Shown one piece after another: positions 43,306 to 52,724 of a stretch of 64,000 bases of DNA. Under the pieces are notes generated by a model, which was not told where the DNA came from, made no database searches, and saw nothing but the letters and a program-made list of their open reading frames with translations. Source of the stretch: an uncultured Bacteroidales bacterium (lineage in GTDB: Bacteria > Bacteroidota > Bacteroidia > Bacteroidales > Paludibacteraceae). A program made the translations under genes and the position numbers. The stretch covers positions 62,001-126,000 of the forward strand of contig CASDOZ010000002.1 in the NCBI GenBank assembly GCA_949282265.1, in the 5' to 3' direction. Within the stretch, counting starts at the first letter, position 1; each line of letters starts with the position of its first letter.

Positions 43306-43641
43306 ATGGATTACAAAAGATTAAATGCTCCGACCAACACACAGACATTAGACATGAACAAATTGTGTGAAGAGGTCGGCAATGTGTACGAAACCGTAGC
43401 CATTATTGCCAAACGCGCCAATCAAATCAGTGTTGATTTGAAAAAGGAATTGGAAGACAAATTGCAGGAATTTACCACCTCCAACGATAATATCGAAGAA
43501 GTCTTTGAAAACAAGGAGCAGATTGAAGTTTCGCGCTACTACGAAAAATTGCCGAAACCGACCCTGCTTGCAACCAAAGAATTTATCGACAACAAAATTT
43601 TCTACCGTAATCCGGCCAAGGAAAAAGAAAAAATGAAATAA
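43306..43641 (+). CDS. rpoZ: RNA polymerase omega subunit
   Basis: A 111-residue Bacteroidota-type omega. The segment NVYETVAIIAKRANQISVDLKKELEDKL (split: NVYETVAIIAKRANQ, ISVDLKKELEDKL) is the helical core that wraps the beta-prime C-terminus. KPTLLATKEFIDNKIFYRNP is typical of this phylum's form. The order bamD-rpoZ-coaBC-DUF4835-recN is recurrent in Bacteroidales (recalled). A hairpin terminator follows directly. Confidence 0.88.
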   Translation: MDYKRLNAPTNTQTLDMNKLCEEVGNVYETVAIIAKRANQISVDLKKELEDKLQEFTTSNDNIEEVFENKEQIEVSRYYEKLPKPTLLATKEFIDNKIFYRNPAKEKEKMK

Positions 43642-43665
43642 TCATCCTGGTTGTTGCATTGACCT

Positions 43666-43703
43666 AAAAGGATAAAGGACATTTCATTCTTTATCCTTTT
43701 TTT
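43666..43703 (+). terminator. Terminator after rpoZ
   Basis: AAAAGGATAAAG (43666-43677) pairs with CTTTATCCTTTT (43689-43700), followed by TTTT. It abuts the coaBC promoter. Confidence 0.85.
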
Positions 43704-43704
43704 G

Positions 43705-43712
43705 TAACTTTG
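43705..43712 (+). promoter_or_regulatory. coaBC-DUF4835-recN promoter, TAACTTTG
   Basis: TAACTTTG begins within 5 nt of the rpoZ terminator. Its -33 region lies inside the terminator stem. Confidence 0.55.
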
Positions 43713-43748
43713 CACGCATAAGGCCGACAAGGCGCAAAAACCAAAATC

Positions 43749-44930
43749 ATGAATATCCTGCTTGGCATATCTGGCGGCATTGCCGCCTACAAGACACCGG
43801 AATTAATCCGATTGTTCAAGAAACAGGGCGCAACCGTCAAAACCGTATGTACGCCAAACGCGCTGCAATTCGTCACGCGGCTCACGCTGGAAACCCTGTC
43901 GCAGAACAAAGTCTATTCAGACATGTTCGCGCCCGTGGAACAATACAGCACGGCACATATCGAGCTGGCCGATTGGGCCGATTGCATGGTCGTCGCGCCC
44001 GCTTCCGCCGACATCATCGGCAAATTCGCAAACGGCATAGCAGACGATGCATTGAGCACAGTTTTTTTGGCTTTCCATAAACCGATATTTCTGGCACCGG
44101 CCATGAACACGCACATGTACGCCCACCCTGCCGTACAAGCAAACCTGCAAAAACTTTCCAGGTTCGGCATACGGTTCATTGAACCCGAGGAAGGTGAACT
44201 GGCATGTGGAGCCATAGGAAAAGGCCGGATGGAAGAACCTACGGAAATCGCACGCCTTGTCAAGGATTTTTTCCGCCCCAAGGACTTGGCCGGCCGGAAA
44301 ATCATGATTACTGCGGGACCGACTTATGAAAAAATAGACCCCGTGCGTTTCATTGGCAACTACTCGACTGGCAAAATGGGGTTTGCCTTGGCTGAAACTT
44401 GTGCTGAACGCGGAGCGGAAGTTACATTGATAGCCGGCCCCGTACAATTAAAAGCCACACATCCAAACATAAAACGTATTGATGTAGAATCTGCCGCCGA
44501 AATGTACCGGGCTGCAACAGAACACTTTGCCCTGCAAGATGGCGCAATTCTATGTGCCGCCGTCGCGGATTTCCGCCCTGAAAGCCAAGCTGAACAGAAA
44601 GTAAAACGCGGGACTGATGCACTGACCATTACGCTACAACCCACACAAGACATTGCCGCCGCATTAGGCAAGCTGAAAAATGACCGGCAATTTTTAGTGG
44701 GCTTCGCCTTGGAAACCGAACACGAAAGCACGCACGCACAGGAAAAAATGAAACGCAAGAATTTTGATTTCATCGTGTTGAACTCCCTGCGCGACCCACA
44801 AGCAGGCTTTGGCTACGACACCAATAAAATCACCATTTTCCGCAATAACGGGACATCGCAGGCGTTTGATTTAAAAGACAAAAAACAGGTGGCGGAAGAT
44901 ATTATAGACCAACTAAAGCAAATTCTGTGA
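43749..44930 (+). CDS. coaBC: Bifunctional phosphopantothenoylcysteine decarboxylase / synthase
   Basis: Two steps of coenzyme A synthesis, 393 residues. The CoaC flavoprotein half (about 1-180) has LGISGGIAAYKTPEL, APASADIIGKFANGIADD and the Cys loop GELACGAIGKGRM. The CoaB half (about 185-393) has MITAGPTYEKIDPVRFIGNYS and NSTGKMG-like YSTGKMGFALA. It is 3 nt from DUF4835 in a three-gene operon. Confidence 0.95.
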   Translation: MNILLGISGGIAAYKTPELIRLFKKQGATVKTVCTPNALQFVTRLTLETLSQNKVYSDMFAPVEQYSTAHIELADWADCMVVAPASADIIGKFANGIADDALSTVFLAFHKPIFLAPAMNTHMYAHPAVQANLQKLSRFGIRFIEPEEGELACGAIGKGRMEEPTEIARLVKDFFRPKDLAGRKIMITAGPTYEKIDPVRFIGNYSTGKMGFALAETCAERGAEVTLIAGPVQLKATHPNIKRIDVESAAEMYRAATEHFALQDGAILCAAVADFRPESQAEQKVKRGTDALTITLQPTQDIAAALGKLKNDRQFLVGFALETEHESTHAQEKMKRKNFDFIVLNSLRDPQAGFGYDTNKITIFRNNGTSQAFDLKDKKQVAEDIIDQLKQIL

Positions 44931-44933
44931 ACA

Positions 44934-45842
44934 ATGAAAAAGATAATCCCGACAATAATATGCTGCATGTTGCTGGTTTGCCAACTCGGCGCACAAGAAC
45001 TGAACTGCAACGTACAAATCAACTCAGACCAGATTCAAGGCACGAACAAGCAGGTTTTCAACACATTGCAGCAAACCATCAACGAATACATGAACAACCG
45101 GAAATGGACCAACATGACATTTTCGGCCATAGAGCGCATTGATTGCAGCATGACCATTGTCATCACCCAAGTAGAGGACAATTTTTATACGGCAGAATTA
45201 CAAATCCAAGCACGCCGACCGGTGTACAATTCCTCGTATGACACGCCGCTGTTCAATTTCAAGGATGAAAGTTTCTGCTTCACTTACGCGGAATTCGACC
45301 AGTTGGAATATCAAGAGAACGTGTTCACAACCAACCTGACGGCCATGCTGACCTATTACGGCTACTTAATCATCGGTTACGACATGGATTCATTCTCGCG
45401 TTACGGCGGGACGCCTTATTTCCAGATTTGCGAAAATATAGTGAACGCGGCGCAGAGCGCAAGCCTGACCGGCTGCGAATCGGATGGTTGGAAAGCATTC
45501 AATAGCCACAGGAACCGCTATGCACTCATTAACAACCTGATGGATGATGCGTTCAAGAAATACCGTTCGTACTTGTACGACTATCACCGGCTTGGTTTGG
45601 ACGAAATGTATGCCAATGTAGCCAACGGACGCGCAAAAATAGCGGAAGGAATGCCCGTGCTGAAAGAATGTTATAACGCACGCTTATCGGCCATTGCCAT
45701 CACCACTTTTCTGGACGCAAAAGCCGACGAAATAGTCAATATCTTTTCCAAAGGGACTGAACAGGAAAAGACGGAAGTCTATGATTTGCTAATTTCCATA
45801 GACCCGACCCGCGCCAACCTTTACGAAAAAATCACGCAATAA
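44934..45842 (+). CDS. DUF4835 exported protein
   Basis: A 302-residue Bacteroidota-specific protein with a signal peptide (about 1-21) that begins AQELNCNVQINSDQIQGTNK, the start of DUF4835. GYDMDSFSRYGGTPYF is another conserved block. Function unknown; envelope location inferred. Its stop overlaps the recN start by one base (TAATG), and it follows coaBC by 3 nt, so all three are coupled. Confidence 0.88.
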   Translation: MKKIIPTIICCMLLVCQLGAQELNCNVQINSDQIQGTNKQVFNTLQQTINEYMNNRKWTNMTFSAIERIDCSMTIVITQVEDNFYTAELQIQARRPVYNSSYDTPLFNFKDESFCFTYAEFDQLEYQENVFTTNLTAMLTYYGYLIIGYDMDSFSRYGGTPYFQICENIVNAAQSASLTGCESDGWKAFNSHRNRYALINNLMDDAFKKYRSYLYDYHRLGLDEMYANVANGRAKIAEGMPVLKECYNARLSAIAITTFLDAKADEIVNIFSKGTEQEKTEVYDLLISIDPTRANLYEKITQ

Positions 45843-47512
45843 TGCTACGCACCATTTCCATATCCAACTATGCCCTGATTTCAGATTTGCATATTGAATT
45901 CCAGCCCGGCTTTTCTGTCATTACAGGTGAAACAGGAGCGGGAAAATCCATCATTTTAGGAGCATTGGGACTCGTCATGGGGCAACGCGCCGATTCAAAA
46001 GCCATCACACAAGGCGAGCAAAAGTGCGTCATCGAAGCCGAATTTGACATTAGTGCATATCCGCTGCAGAACTTTTTCACGGAGAACGACTTAGATTACA
46101 ATCCGCAACACTGCATTATCCGCCGCGAGCTGACGGCCAGCGGAAAATCGCGCAGCTTCGTAAACGACACGCCCATTGCATTGAACAAATTGAAAGAGCT
46201 GGCAACGCAGCTCATCGACATCCATTCACAACACGAAAACTTGCTGCTCAATTCGGACAGATTCCAATTGAATGTAGTGGATACGGTTGCCCGCAATGCG
46301 GCACTGCGTGCCGAATACAAAGCCGCTTTCCAAAACTACGGGCAAGTCAGCAAACAGCTCGCCACACTCCGCGAAACAGCGAACACACAACGCGCCGATG
46401 CCGATTACATCAATTTCCAATACCAGCAACTGGCCGATGCGAAACTACAAGCAGGCGAAATGGCCGAACTGGAACAGGAGATGGACAGACTCACACATGC
46501 AGAAGAAATCCGGACGGAAGCCGGCAATTGTTTCACTTGGATAGATGATGAAAACGGCATCAACGACCGGCTGAAAAACTGTATTGCAGCCATGCGGAAA
46601 ATCAGCAAATACCTGCCCGGCCAGGAAAGCCTCGAAGAACGTTTGGAAAGCGTGCACATCGAACTGAAAGACATTGCCGGAGAAATCGGCGACATTGCAG
46701 AACGCACGGAATATGACCCGCAACGGCAACAAATAGTCGCGGAACGCATGGATCTGCTCAACTCGCTCCTGCAAAAACACCGCCTGCAAACGGAAGAAGA
46801 ACTTATCGCACTGCAAAACGACCTTGCACAAAAAATGCAACGCATGGATTCATTTGATGAAGAAATAGCAGCATTGGAGAAACAGCAGGCCGCTTGTTTG
46901 AAAACGTTGCAGGAAAAAGCGGAATTACTGACAAAATCCAGAAAAGCCGTCAAGAACGACATAGAGCAACAAATCACGACACAACTGACCACGCTTGGAA
47001 TTCCACATCCGCAATTGCAAATCGCCATTACCCCCCTACCCGACTATACGGAAAACGGGAAAGATGATTTGCAATTCCTGTTCGCGGCCAACAAAAACCA
47101 AACACCGCGCAATGTAGCGGAGATTGCCTCCGGCGGCGAAATTTCGCGCGTCATGCTGTGCATAAAATCCATGCTCACACATTCGCAAGCACTACCGACA
47201 ATCATTTTTGACGAAATCGACACCGGCGTATCGGGCGAGATTGCCGACAGCATGGGAAACATCATGCAAAAAATGGCTGTGAACATGCAAGTAATCAGCA
47301 TTACACACCTGCCACAAATCAGCGCCAAAGGTGCTTACCACTACAAAGTCTATAAAATTGACCGGCAAGACCGCACCGAAACCCATATTAAACAATTGAA
47401 TTATGAAGAGCGGATACGGGAAATCGCACAAATGATGAGCGGTTCGGATATCACACAGGCCGCCATTGAAAATGCACGCCACTTGCTGCACAGCAACGGC
47501 ATTGACCATTGA
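45842..47512 (+). CDS. recN: DNA repair protein RecN
   Basis: An SMC-like ATPase that acts in double-strand break repair, 556 residues. Walker A GETGAGKSII is near residue 30, a long antiparallel coiled coil (about 150-390) follows, then the ABC signature ASGGEISRVML and Walker B TIIFDEIDTGVSG. The Q-loop and D-loop region is intact. It overlaps the DUF4835 stop by one base and ends 11 nt from the convergent birA stop. Confidence 0.96.
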   Translation: MLRTISISNYALISDLHIEFQPGFSVITGETGAGKSIILGALGLVMGQRADSKAITQGEQKCVIEAEFDISAYPLQNFFTENDLDYNPQHCIIRRELTASGKSRSFVNDTPIALNKLKELATQLIDIHSQHENLLLNSDRFQLNVVDTVARNAALRAEYKAAFQNYGQVSKQLATLRETANTQRADADYINFQYQQLADAKLQAGEMAELEQEMDRLTHAEEIRTEAGNCFTWIDDENGINDRLKNCIAAMRKISKYLPGQESLEERLESVHIELKDIAGEIGDIAERTEYDPQRQQIVAERMDLLNSLLQKHRLQTEEELIALQNDLAQKMQRMDSFDEEIAALEKQQAACLKTLQEKAELLTKSRKAVKNDIEQQITTQLTTLGIPHPQLQIAITPLPDYTENGKDDLQFLFAANKNQTPRNVAEIASGGEISRVMLCIKSMLTHSQALPTIIFDEIDTGVSGEIADSMGNIMQKMAVNMQVISITHLPQISAKGAYHYKVYKIDRQDRTETHIKQLNYEERIREIAQMMSGSDITQAAIENARHLLHSNGIDH

Positions 47513-47523
47513 AAATAGCACCG

Positions 47524-48243
47524 TTACAGGACGAACTCCACTTCCTTGAAAAAGAAACGGCGCACTTGTCCATCCCTTAACCGAAGCACGAGGACACCGT
47601 CCGTCAGTATATCAGCGATTTCCGCATCGAACAAAACACCATCGGCACGATATGGATAAAAGCCGCCGGCACGATAAAGATGTTCAAAATACATGTGGCG
47701 CAAGTCATCCGGGCGGGCAAAAGCAAGCGTGCGCAAACGCGCCAATTCCGTTGTCATTTCTTCCAGAACCGCATATTTGTCATATTGCCGGCCTGTCATT
47801 TGTGCCAAAGAAACCGGGTTAGGCAAATGGCCGGGAAATACGGTCTGGTTTACATTCAACCCGATGCCGACAATCGCTTGCCGGACAAGTGGACCTTCGA
47901 GCACAGTTTCTATCAGCATACCGGCAAGTTTGCTGTCGCCGCAATAAATGTCATTCGGCCATTTGATGGTTACACCTTCTACATAGCGAGCCGCCACATT
48001 CCGCACACACAACGAGGCTATCTGCGATATGACAAACTGCTCCCCGACAGGAAGTTGCTGCAAATGCCACAATACACTGAACAACACATTGGCATCCGGT
48101 TCACTCTCCCAACGGTTTCCCCGCTGGCCACGGCCATGCATCTGACGGTAGGTGTAAACCGTATAACCATCCGGCAACGACTCCTTGCGCGCCAAATCCG
48201 CAAGAAACGTGTTTGTACTGCCCAATTCAGAAACAAACTGCAT
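47524..48243 (-). CDS. birA: Biotin--[acetyl-CoA-carboxylase] ligase
   Basis: Attaches biotin to carboxylase subunits. The 239-residue product contains the biotinyl-AMP loop GRGQRGNRW and the core IKWPNDIYCGDSKLAGMLIE, and LGSTNTFL is near the start. The N-terminal DNA-binding domain of E. coli BirA is absent, so it is a ligase only. It begins 2 nt after the dacB stop on the same strand. Confidence 0.94.
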   Translation of the reverse strand: MQFVSELGSTNTFLADLARKESLPDGYTVYTYRQMHGRGQRGNRWESEPDANVLFSVLWHLQQLPVGEQFVISQIASLCVRNVAARYVEGVTIKWPNDIYCGDSKLAGMLIETVLEGPLVRQAIVGIGLNVNQTVFPGHLPNPVSLAQMTGRQYDKYAVLEEMTTELARLRTLAFARPDDLRHMYFEHLYRAGGFYPYRADGVLFDAEIADILTDGVLVLRLRDGQVRRFFFKEVEFVL

Positions 48244-48245
48244 AG

Positions 48246-49694
48246 TTACAAGGTTTGAGTTGGCAATTCGGAAGTCAAATCCACCAAAAAATGTTCTATT
48301 TCCCGCTGGACAACCCGCGCCTTGGCTGCGCCATTATTCACTATCACACAAAACACAAAATTCCCCTTGCCGGGAATATTCATATAACCGGCATAGCTCT
48401 TGATCCGGCTTGTAGTGCCGCTCTTGGCCTGCACCTTGCCGTGCAAGGATGTATCTTTCAGGAACCCGGACAATGTACCGGTCTCACCGGCCACCGGCAA
48501 TGTGGAAATGAACGTATCCTTATATTTGCTCACTTGCGACATATAAGTCAGCAAATCGACAAAGACATCAGCCGGAATGGCGTTTTGAGGAGCCAGGCCG
48601 GAGCCATCACACAAAAATACCGACGAAAGGTCTATCATTCGCGCTTTCCAGAACTGCTTGATAATATCAACTGAATTCTTGACCGTAGCCGGAACTGCGA
48701 CACGGCTGCCCAGATAACGGAACAATTGTTCCGCATAATGATTATTGCTCTGGAAATTCGTTTCTATAATAATCTCGCTCAACAAAGGTGATTTGTGCAC
48801 ATAAATGACCTTGCGTTCTTCTTCCTGCGATTTTTCCTTTTGATAACCAGCTGGTTTTGAAACATTTATACCCGCAGATTCCAATTGGGAAGTCAAATGC
48901 TGCGCCAACAGCAAACCTGGATTCGGAATATCGCCACGCAGTCCGAACACACCTTTGTTTGCCGGTACGGAACCAACCAGATAACGCCGGTTGGAAAACG
49001 GCAAGCCATGCACATAAGCACCGTCATAATCAATCGCCTTGCAGACAATATGGTTTTCAAACTCCACATCGGGCACCGTGGGCAAAGTCTTGATAACCGT
49101 GGCTATGGAGCCGACCGCCCCCGACATCAACTGTATGTTCATGGAGTTGTCCATATAGGACAAAGCCGAGATTCCCGGCGCATAATAATTGCCTATGTCT
49201 TCCCATATCCATTGGGGATTAATGGCTTCATCCGTATCGAAAAACGAAATGTCCGCAACAACGCCACCTTTGATTTGCTTGATACCCGCATCGCGTATTT
49301 CACGCACCCAGACAGACAGGAAATTGCGGTTTCCTACTTTATACGAGCCCAAGGTCGGGTCGCCGGTGCCACGTATGTACAAATTCCCATGCAAAACGCC
49401 ATTTTCCAGCATCCCATCCGTTTCAAGATAAGTTTCAAAACGGAAGTCCGGCCCCAACATTTCCATAGCCGTGGCCGTTGTCAACAATTTCGTTATCGAA
49501 GCGGGCGGAGTCGCGCTGTTGCTCCTGAAATCAGCCACCACACGGCCGGTTTCCACGTTCTTGACCAACAAACTTATCGTCGCATTCTTCGTAATGGACG
49601 ATGACACGAACCTGCCCACAGCATTATCGGCACAAAAAACATGAGCCGAACAGGCTATGGCAAGAAGGGAAAAAAAGTATCTACAAACTCGCAT
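48246..49694 (-). CDS. dacB: D-alanyl-D-alanine carboxypeptidase/endopeptidase (PBP4 type)
   Basis: A periplasmic peptidoglycan carboxypeptidase, 482 residues. A signal peptide (about 1-22) precedes the active-site SxxK, S66-ITK69 in PPASITKLL. The SxN motif is SNN in FQSNNHYAEQ, and KSGTTSRIKSYAGY is the KTG-type box. CDGSGLAPQN is another S13-family mark. I start at 49694 because MRVCRYFFSLLAIACSAHVF is a signal peptide; upstream in-frame ATGs (to 49928) cross the divergent promoter region. Confidence 0.93.
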   Translation of the reverse strand: MRVCRYFFSLLAIACSAHVFCADNAVGRFVSSSITKNATISLLVKNVETGRVVADFRSNSATPPASITKLLTTATAMEMLGPDFRFETYLETDGMLENGVLHGNLYIRGTGDPTLGSYKVGNRNFLSVWVREIRDAGIKQIKGGVVADISFFDTDEAINPQWIWEDIGNYYAPGISALSYMDNSMNIQLMSGAVGSIATVIKTLPTVPDVEFENHIVCKAIDYDGAYVHGLPFSNRRYLVGSVPANKGVFGLRGDIPNPGLLLAQHLTSQLESAGINVSKPAGYQKEKSQEEERKVIYVHKSPLLSEIIIETNFQSNNHYAEQLFRYLGSRVAVPATVKNSVDIIKQFWKARMIDLSSVFLCDGSGLAPQNAIPADVFVDLLTYMSQVSKYKDTFISTLPVAGETGTLSGFLKDTSLHGKVQAKSGTTSRIKSYAGYMNIPGKGNFVFCVIVNNGAAKARVVQREIEHFLVDLTSELPTQTL

Positions 49695-49807
49695 ATATGT
49701 TCTTTTTGAGGACGCGAAATTACGAAAAAAACAAAAAATATCCGTACTATAAAGCCCTAATAAAACAAAACGTCGCCCGAATTTCACTTTTTTCAAAAAC
49801 AAATTCC

Positions 49808-49815
49808 TACCTTTG
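49808..49815 (+). promoter_or_regulatory. pepD promoter, TACCTTTG
   Basis: TACCTTTG, 44 nt before the pepD start, in the gap between divergent dacB and pepD. Confidence 0.55.
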
Positions 49816-49859
49816 TGGAATCGTGGAAAATAATTACAAACCTTATTGAACATATTGAC

Positions 49860-51317
49860 ATGAACAAGAACGACATTTGCCAGTTGCAGCCGACCGCTGT
49901 ATGGCAAAATTTCCAGAAACTGACACAAGTGCCCCGCCCGTCAGGGAAAAAAGAAGCAATCGGGCAATTCATGGTAAACTACGGGAAATCGCTCGGACTC
50001 GAAACGCTGCAAGATGAAATCGGCAACGTGCTTATCCGCAAGCCCGCCTATCCTGGCTACGAAAACCACAAAGGCGTGATTCTGCAAGGGCACTTGGACA
50101 TGGTTCCCCAAAAAAACGATGACACTGTTTTCAATTTTGAAACCGATGCCATACGCGCTTATGTCGATGGCGAATGGGTCACCGCCGAGGGTACAACCTT
50201 GGGAGCGGACAACGGCATAGGCGTAGCCACCGCGATGGCCATTCTGGCTGACAAAAGCATTAAACATCCGCCCTTGGAAGCCTTCTTCACCGTTGATGAA
50301 GAAACCGGCATGTACGGCGCATTCGGGCTGAAAGCAGGATTCCTGCAAGGAGAAACCCTGCTGAACATGGACTCCGAAGACGAAGGCGAATTATACGTCG
50401 GCTGTGCCGGCGGCATAGACTGCAACATCTCGTTCCGCTATTTTGAAGTTCCTGTGCCCGATGGCGACATTGCCCTAAAAGTCACGCTGAAAGGCCTGAA
50501 AGGCGGACACTCCGGCATTGACATCAAACTGCAACGTGCCAACGCCAACAAACTGCTGTTCCGTTTCCTGAAAGAAGCCGTTTCGGAATATGATGCCCGC
50601 CTTGCCAGCGTGGAAGGCGGAAACCTGCGCAACGCCATTCCGCGCGAAGCATCCGCTATCATCACCATTCCGGCAGACGATCTGGATGACATTATGGACT
50701 TGGTAGCCGATTACGAAAGTTTGTTCGTTACCGAATATGATGGCGTGGAAGACTATATCCAGTTTACTGCTGAAGAAATCATGCCCTTGCCGAGCGGAGT
50801 AATCCCCGAAGAAATCCAAGACGATTTGATAAATGCCATTACAGCATGTCCGGATGGTGTATTCCGTTATATTCCAGAAATTCCAGACATTGTCGAGACA
50901 TCCAACAACCTAGCTGCCGTCAGATCCGACGGACAGAAAATCACCGTTTCATGCCTGACGCGCAGTTCCGTCGAGAGCAGGAAAGAAGAGCTCGTTTCGA
51001 TGATTTCGAGTATATTCACATTGGCCGGCGCCAAGGTGGAATTAAGTGGTGCATATCCCGGCTGGAAACCGAATCTCAATTCGCCCATCCTGAACATCAT
51101 GAAAGAGGTTTACAAACAGAAATTCGGTAATGAACCTAAAATCATGATTATACATGCCGGCTTGGAATGCGGCATACTCGGACAGAACTATCCGAAAATG
51201 GACATGGTTTCCTTTGGACCGACAATCCGGCATCCGCACTCGCCCGACGAAAAAATAAACATTGCCACGGTGCAGAAATTTTGGGATTTGCTGACGGCGA
51301 CACTCGAGCAATTGTAA
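49860..51317 (+). CDS. pepD: Aminoacyl-histidine dipeptidase (PepD, M20 family)
   Basis: A cytosolic zinc dipeptidase, 485 residues. Metal and catalytic motifs are GVILQGHLDMVPQ, TTLGADNGIGVA, FTVDEETGMYGA and LLNMDSEDEGELYVG, and the C-terminal His block is RHPHSPDEKINI. The lid domain includes GLKGGHSGIDIKLQRANANK. The start at 49860 (MNKNDICQLQPTAVWQNF) matches the family; the ATG at 49815 lies on the promoter. It ends at a very strong terminator. Confidence 0.95.
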   Translation: MNKNDICQLQPTAVWQNFQKLTQVPRPSGKKEAIGQFMVNYGKSLGLETLQDEIGNVLIRKPAYPGYENHKGVILQGHLDMVPQKNDDTVFNFETDAIRAYVDGEWVTAEGTTLGADNGIGVATAMAILADKSIKHPPLEAFFTVDEETGMYGAFGLKAGFLQGETLLNMDSEDEGELYVGCAGGIDCNISFRYFEVPVPDGDIALKVTLKGLKGGHSGIDIKLQRANANKLLFRFLKEAVSEYDARLASVEGGNLRNAIPREASAIITIPADDLDDIMDLVADYESLFVTEYDGVEDYIQFTAEEIMPLPSGVIPEEIQDDLINAITACPDGVFRYIPEIPDIVETSNNLAAVRSDGQKITVSCLTRSSVESRKEELVSMISSIFTLAGAKVELSGAYPGWKPNLNSPILNIMKEVYKQKFGNEPKIMIIHAGLECGILGQNYPKMDMVSFGPTIRHPHSPDEKINIATVQKFWDLLTATLEQL

Positions 51318-51336
51318 GAACAAATCGACTAAAATA

Positions 51337-51372
51337 TTTTGGGGCATCCGACAGTTGTCGGATGCCCCAAAA
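51337..51372. terminator. Terminator after pepD
   Basis: TTTTGGGGCATCCGACA (51337-51353) pairs perfectly over 17 bp with TGTCGGATGCCCCAAAA (51356-51372). Confidence 0.9.
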
Positions 51373-51424
51373 TTATAATCTCATTATCAAACTGGGCTGT
51401 CTATCTATTATTTTCAGACAAAAA

Positions 51425-51452
51425 AACTGACCGGATAAAACTCCGGCCAGTT
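51425..51452 (-). terminator. Terminator after rpsT
   Basis: AACTGACCGGA (51425-51435) pairs with TCCGGCCAGTT (51442-51452), one mismatch. On the minus strand TTTTTTT follows. Confidence 0.85.
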
Positions 51453-51480
51453 TACATTTACTTATGAAAACAAAAATTAT

Positions 51481-51735
51481 TTATGCCAATTTGTTTACGT
51501 GAAGTGCTAATTTCGACTTCAAATTGCTGGCTTTGTTTTTGTGGATAATATTGCGTTTTGCCAATTTATCCAACATAGCCGATACTTTCGGGAGCATTTC
51601 GGCAGCAACAGCTTTTTCAGTAGTAGCGCGCATTTTACGAACCGCATTACGAGCAGTTTTTGCATAATAACGATTGTGCAGTTTACGCTTTTCTATCTGA
51701 CGTATTCTTTTTACAGATGATTTATGATTTGCCAT
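51481..51735 (-). CDS. rpsT: 30S ribosomal protein S20
   Basis: An 84-residue, highly basic, all-helical 16S rRNA-binding protein: [20 protein letters not shown] at the start, [12 protein letters not shown] in the middle, and the family end [18 protein letters not shown]. It lies 31 nt downstream of tRNA-Glu on the same strand with no separate promoter visible, so it is probably transcribed with the tRNA. It has its own terminator. Confidence 0.96.
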   Translation of the reverse strand: MANHKSSVKRIRQIEKRKLHNRYYAKTARNAVRKMRATTEKAVAAEMLPKVSAMLDKLAKRNIIHKNKASNLKSKLALHVNKLA

Positions 51736-51766
51736 CTCAAATTTCTTTTAAATCGTTTTTACTCAG

Positions 51767-51838
51767 TAGCCCATAGGAGAATCGAACTCCTCTTTCAAGA
51801 ATGAAAATCTTGCGTCCTAGCCGATAGACGAATGGGCC
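51767..51838 (-). tRNA. tRNA-Glu (anticodon TTC)
   Basis: Full cloverleaf: acceptor GGCCCAT/ATGGGCT (G-U at the first pair), D arm GTC...GAC, anticodon stem CAAGA/TCTTG with loop TTTTCAT (anticodon TTC), T arm AGGAG/CTCCT with loop TTCGATT, discriminator A. CCA is not encoded. It reads 5' to 3' on the minus strand, just upstream of rpsT. Confidence 0.95.
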
Positions 51839-51864
51839 ATACTCGTTTTCGAGTTTTGCGGGTG

Positions 51865-51895
51865 CAAAGATAGAACGTTTTTTTGACATGGCAAA
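51865..51895 (-). promoter_or_regulatory. tRNA-Glu-rpsT promoter
   Basis: On the minus strand TTTG (complement of 51892-51895), 19 bp, then TATCTTTG (complement of 51865-51872), a full consensus match 26 nt before the tRNA 5' end. Confidence 0.7.
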
Positions 51896-51975
51896 ATATT
51901 TGTGTAAAATATTCTCACTTTTTTCCCGAATGGATTAATTTACAAGACCTTCCACAAAAATTTCTTTTATTGTGT

Positions 51976-51983
51976 TACCTTTG
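51976..51983 (+). promoter_or_regulatory. recO promoter, TACCTTTG
   Basis: TACCTTTG, 24 nt before the recO start. Confidence 0.5.
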
Positions 51984-52007
51984 CCACGCTACGAAACGCA
52001 AAAAAAC

Positions 52008-52724
52008 ATGTACACAAAAACAGCGGCCATAGTACTTCACCTGACCAAATATTCCGACACATCAAATATTGTCCATCTTTATACGGAACATTTCGGCCGC
52101 ACAAATTATATAGTGAATGGCACCCACGCTAAAAAATCGGCAAACAAAGCGGCCCTGTTTGCGCCACTGTCAATTATCGAAGTGGAAATAGCCGGTAATC
52201 CGACGCAAGACTTGCAACGTATCCGCGAAAGCAGGCTGCTGCTCCCATTCAAAACCATTCCATTCGATTTTGCCAAACAAGCCATCGTCCTTTTCTTGGC
52301 CGAAGTCTTGTATAGGACGCTAAAACAGCCCATCGAAAACGAAGAACTTTTCACGTTCCTGGAATATTCCATCCGTATGCTTGATGGGACGATGGCACCC
52401 GCCAACTTCCATCCGGTTTTCCTGATGCAACTTTCCAAATACATTGGCTTTTTCCCGAACTTAGCGGGCAAAGGCTTGTTCTTCGATATGGAAAGCGGCG
52501 AAACATGTTACCAAAGGCCGTTGCACCCCCATTTTTTAGACAGTACCGATTTCGAGATATTCAAACAGATATGCCAATGCGGCTACAACGACATGATGCA
52601 GCTACACATGAACCGCAACCAACGCACCGTCGCGCTAAACAACATCTTACAATATTACACGCTGCATGTTCCCGAGTTTTACGGGGTTCAATCCATGGAA
52701 GTGCTCAACGAGCTTTTTGACTGA
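52008..52724 (+). CDS. recO: DNA repair protein RecO
   Basis: Loads RecA with RecR in gap repair. The 238-residue product has an N-terminal OB fold (TAAIVLHLTKYSDTSNIVHL, GRTNYIVNG) and a helical C-terminal domain (FLEYSIRMLDG, FHPVFLMQLSKYIGFFPNLA). The usual zinc-binding Cys set is reduced to few Cys. The start at 52008 (MYTKTAAIVLH) fits the family. The stop abuts the convergent phosphoesterase stop with no spacer. Confidence 0.9.
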   Translation: MYTKTAAIVLHLTKYSDTSNIVHLYTEHFGRTNYIVNGTHAKKSANKAALFAPLSIIEVEIAGNPTQDLQRIRESRLLLPFKTIPFDFAKQAIVLFLAEVLYRTLKQPIENEELFTFLEYSIRMLDGTMAPANFHPVFLMQLSKYIGFFPNLAGKGLFFDMESGETCYQRPLHPHFLDSTDFEIFKQICQCGYNDMMQLHMNRNQRTVALNNILQYYTLHVPEFYGVQSMEVLNELFD

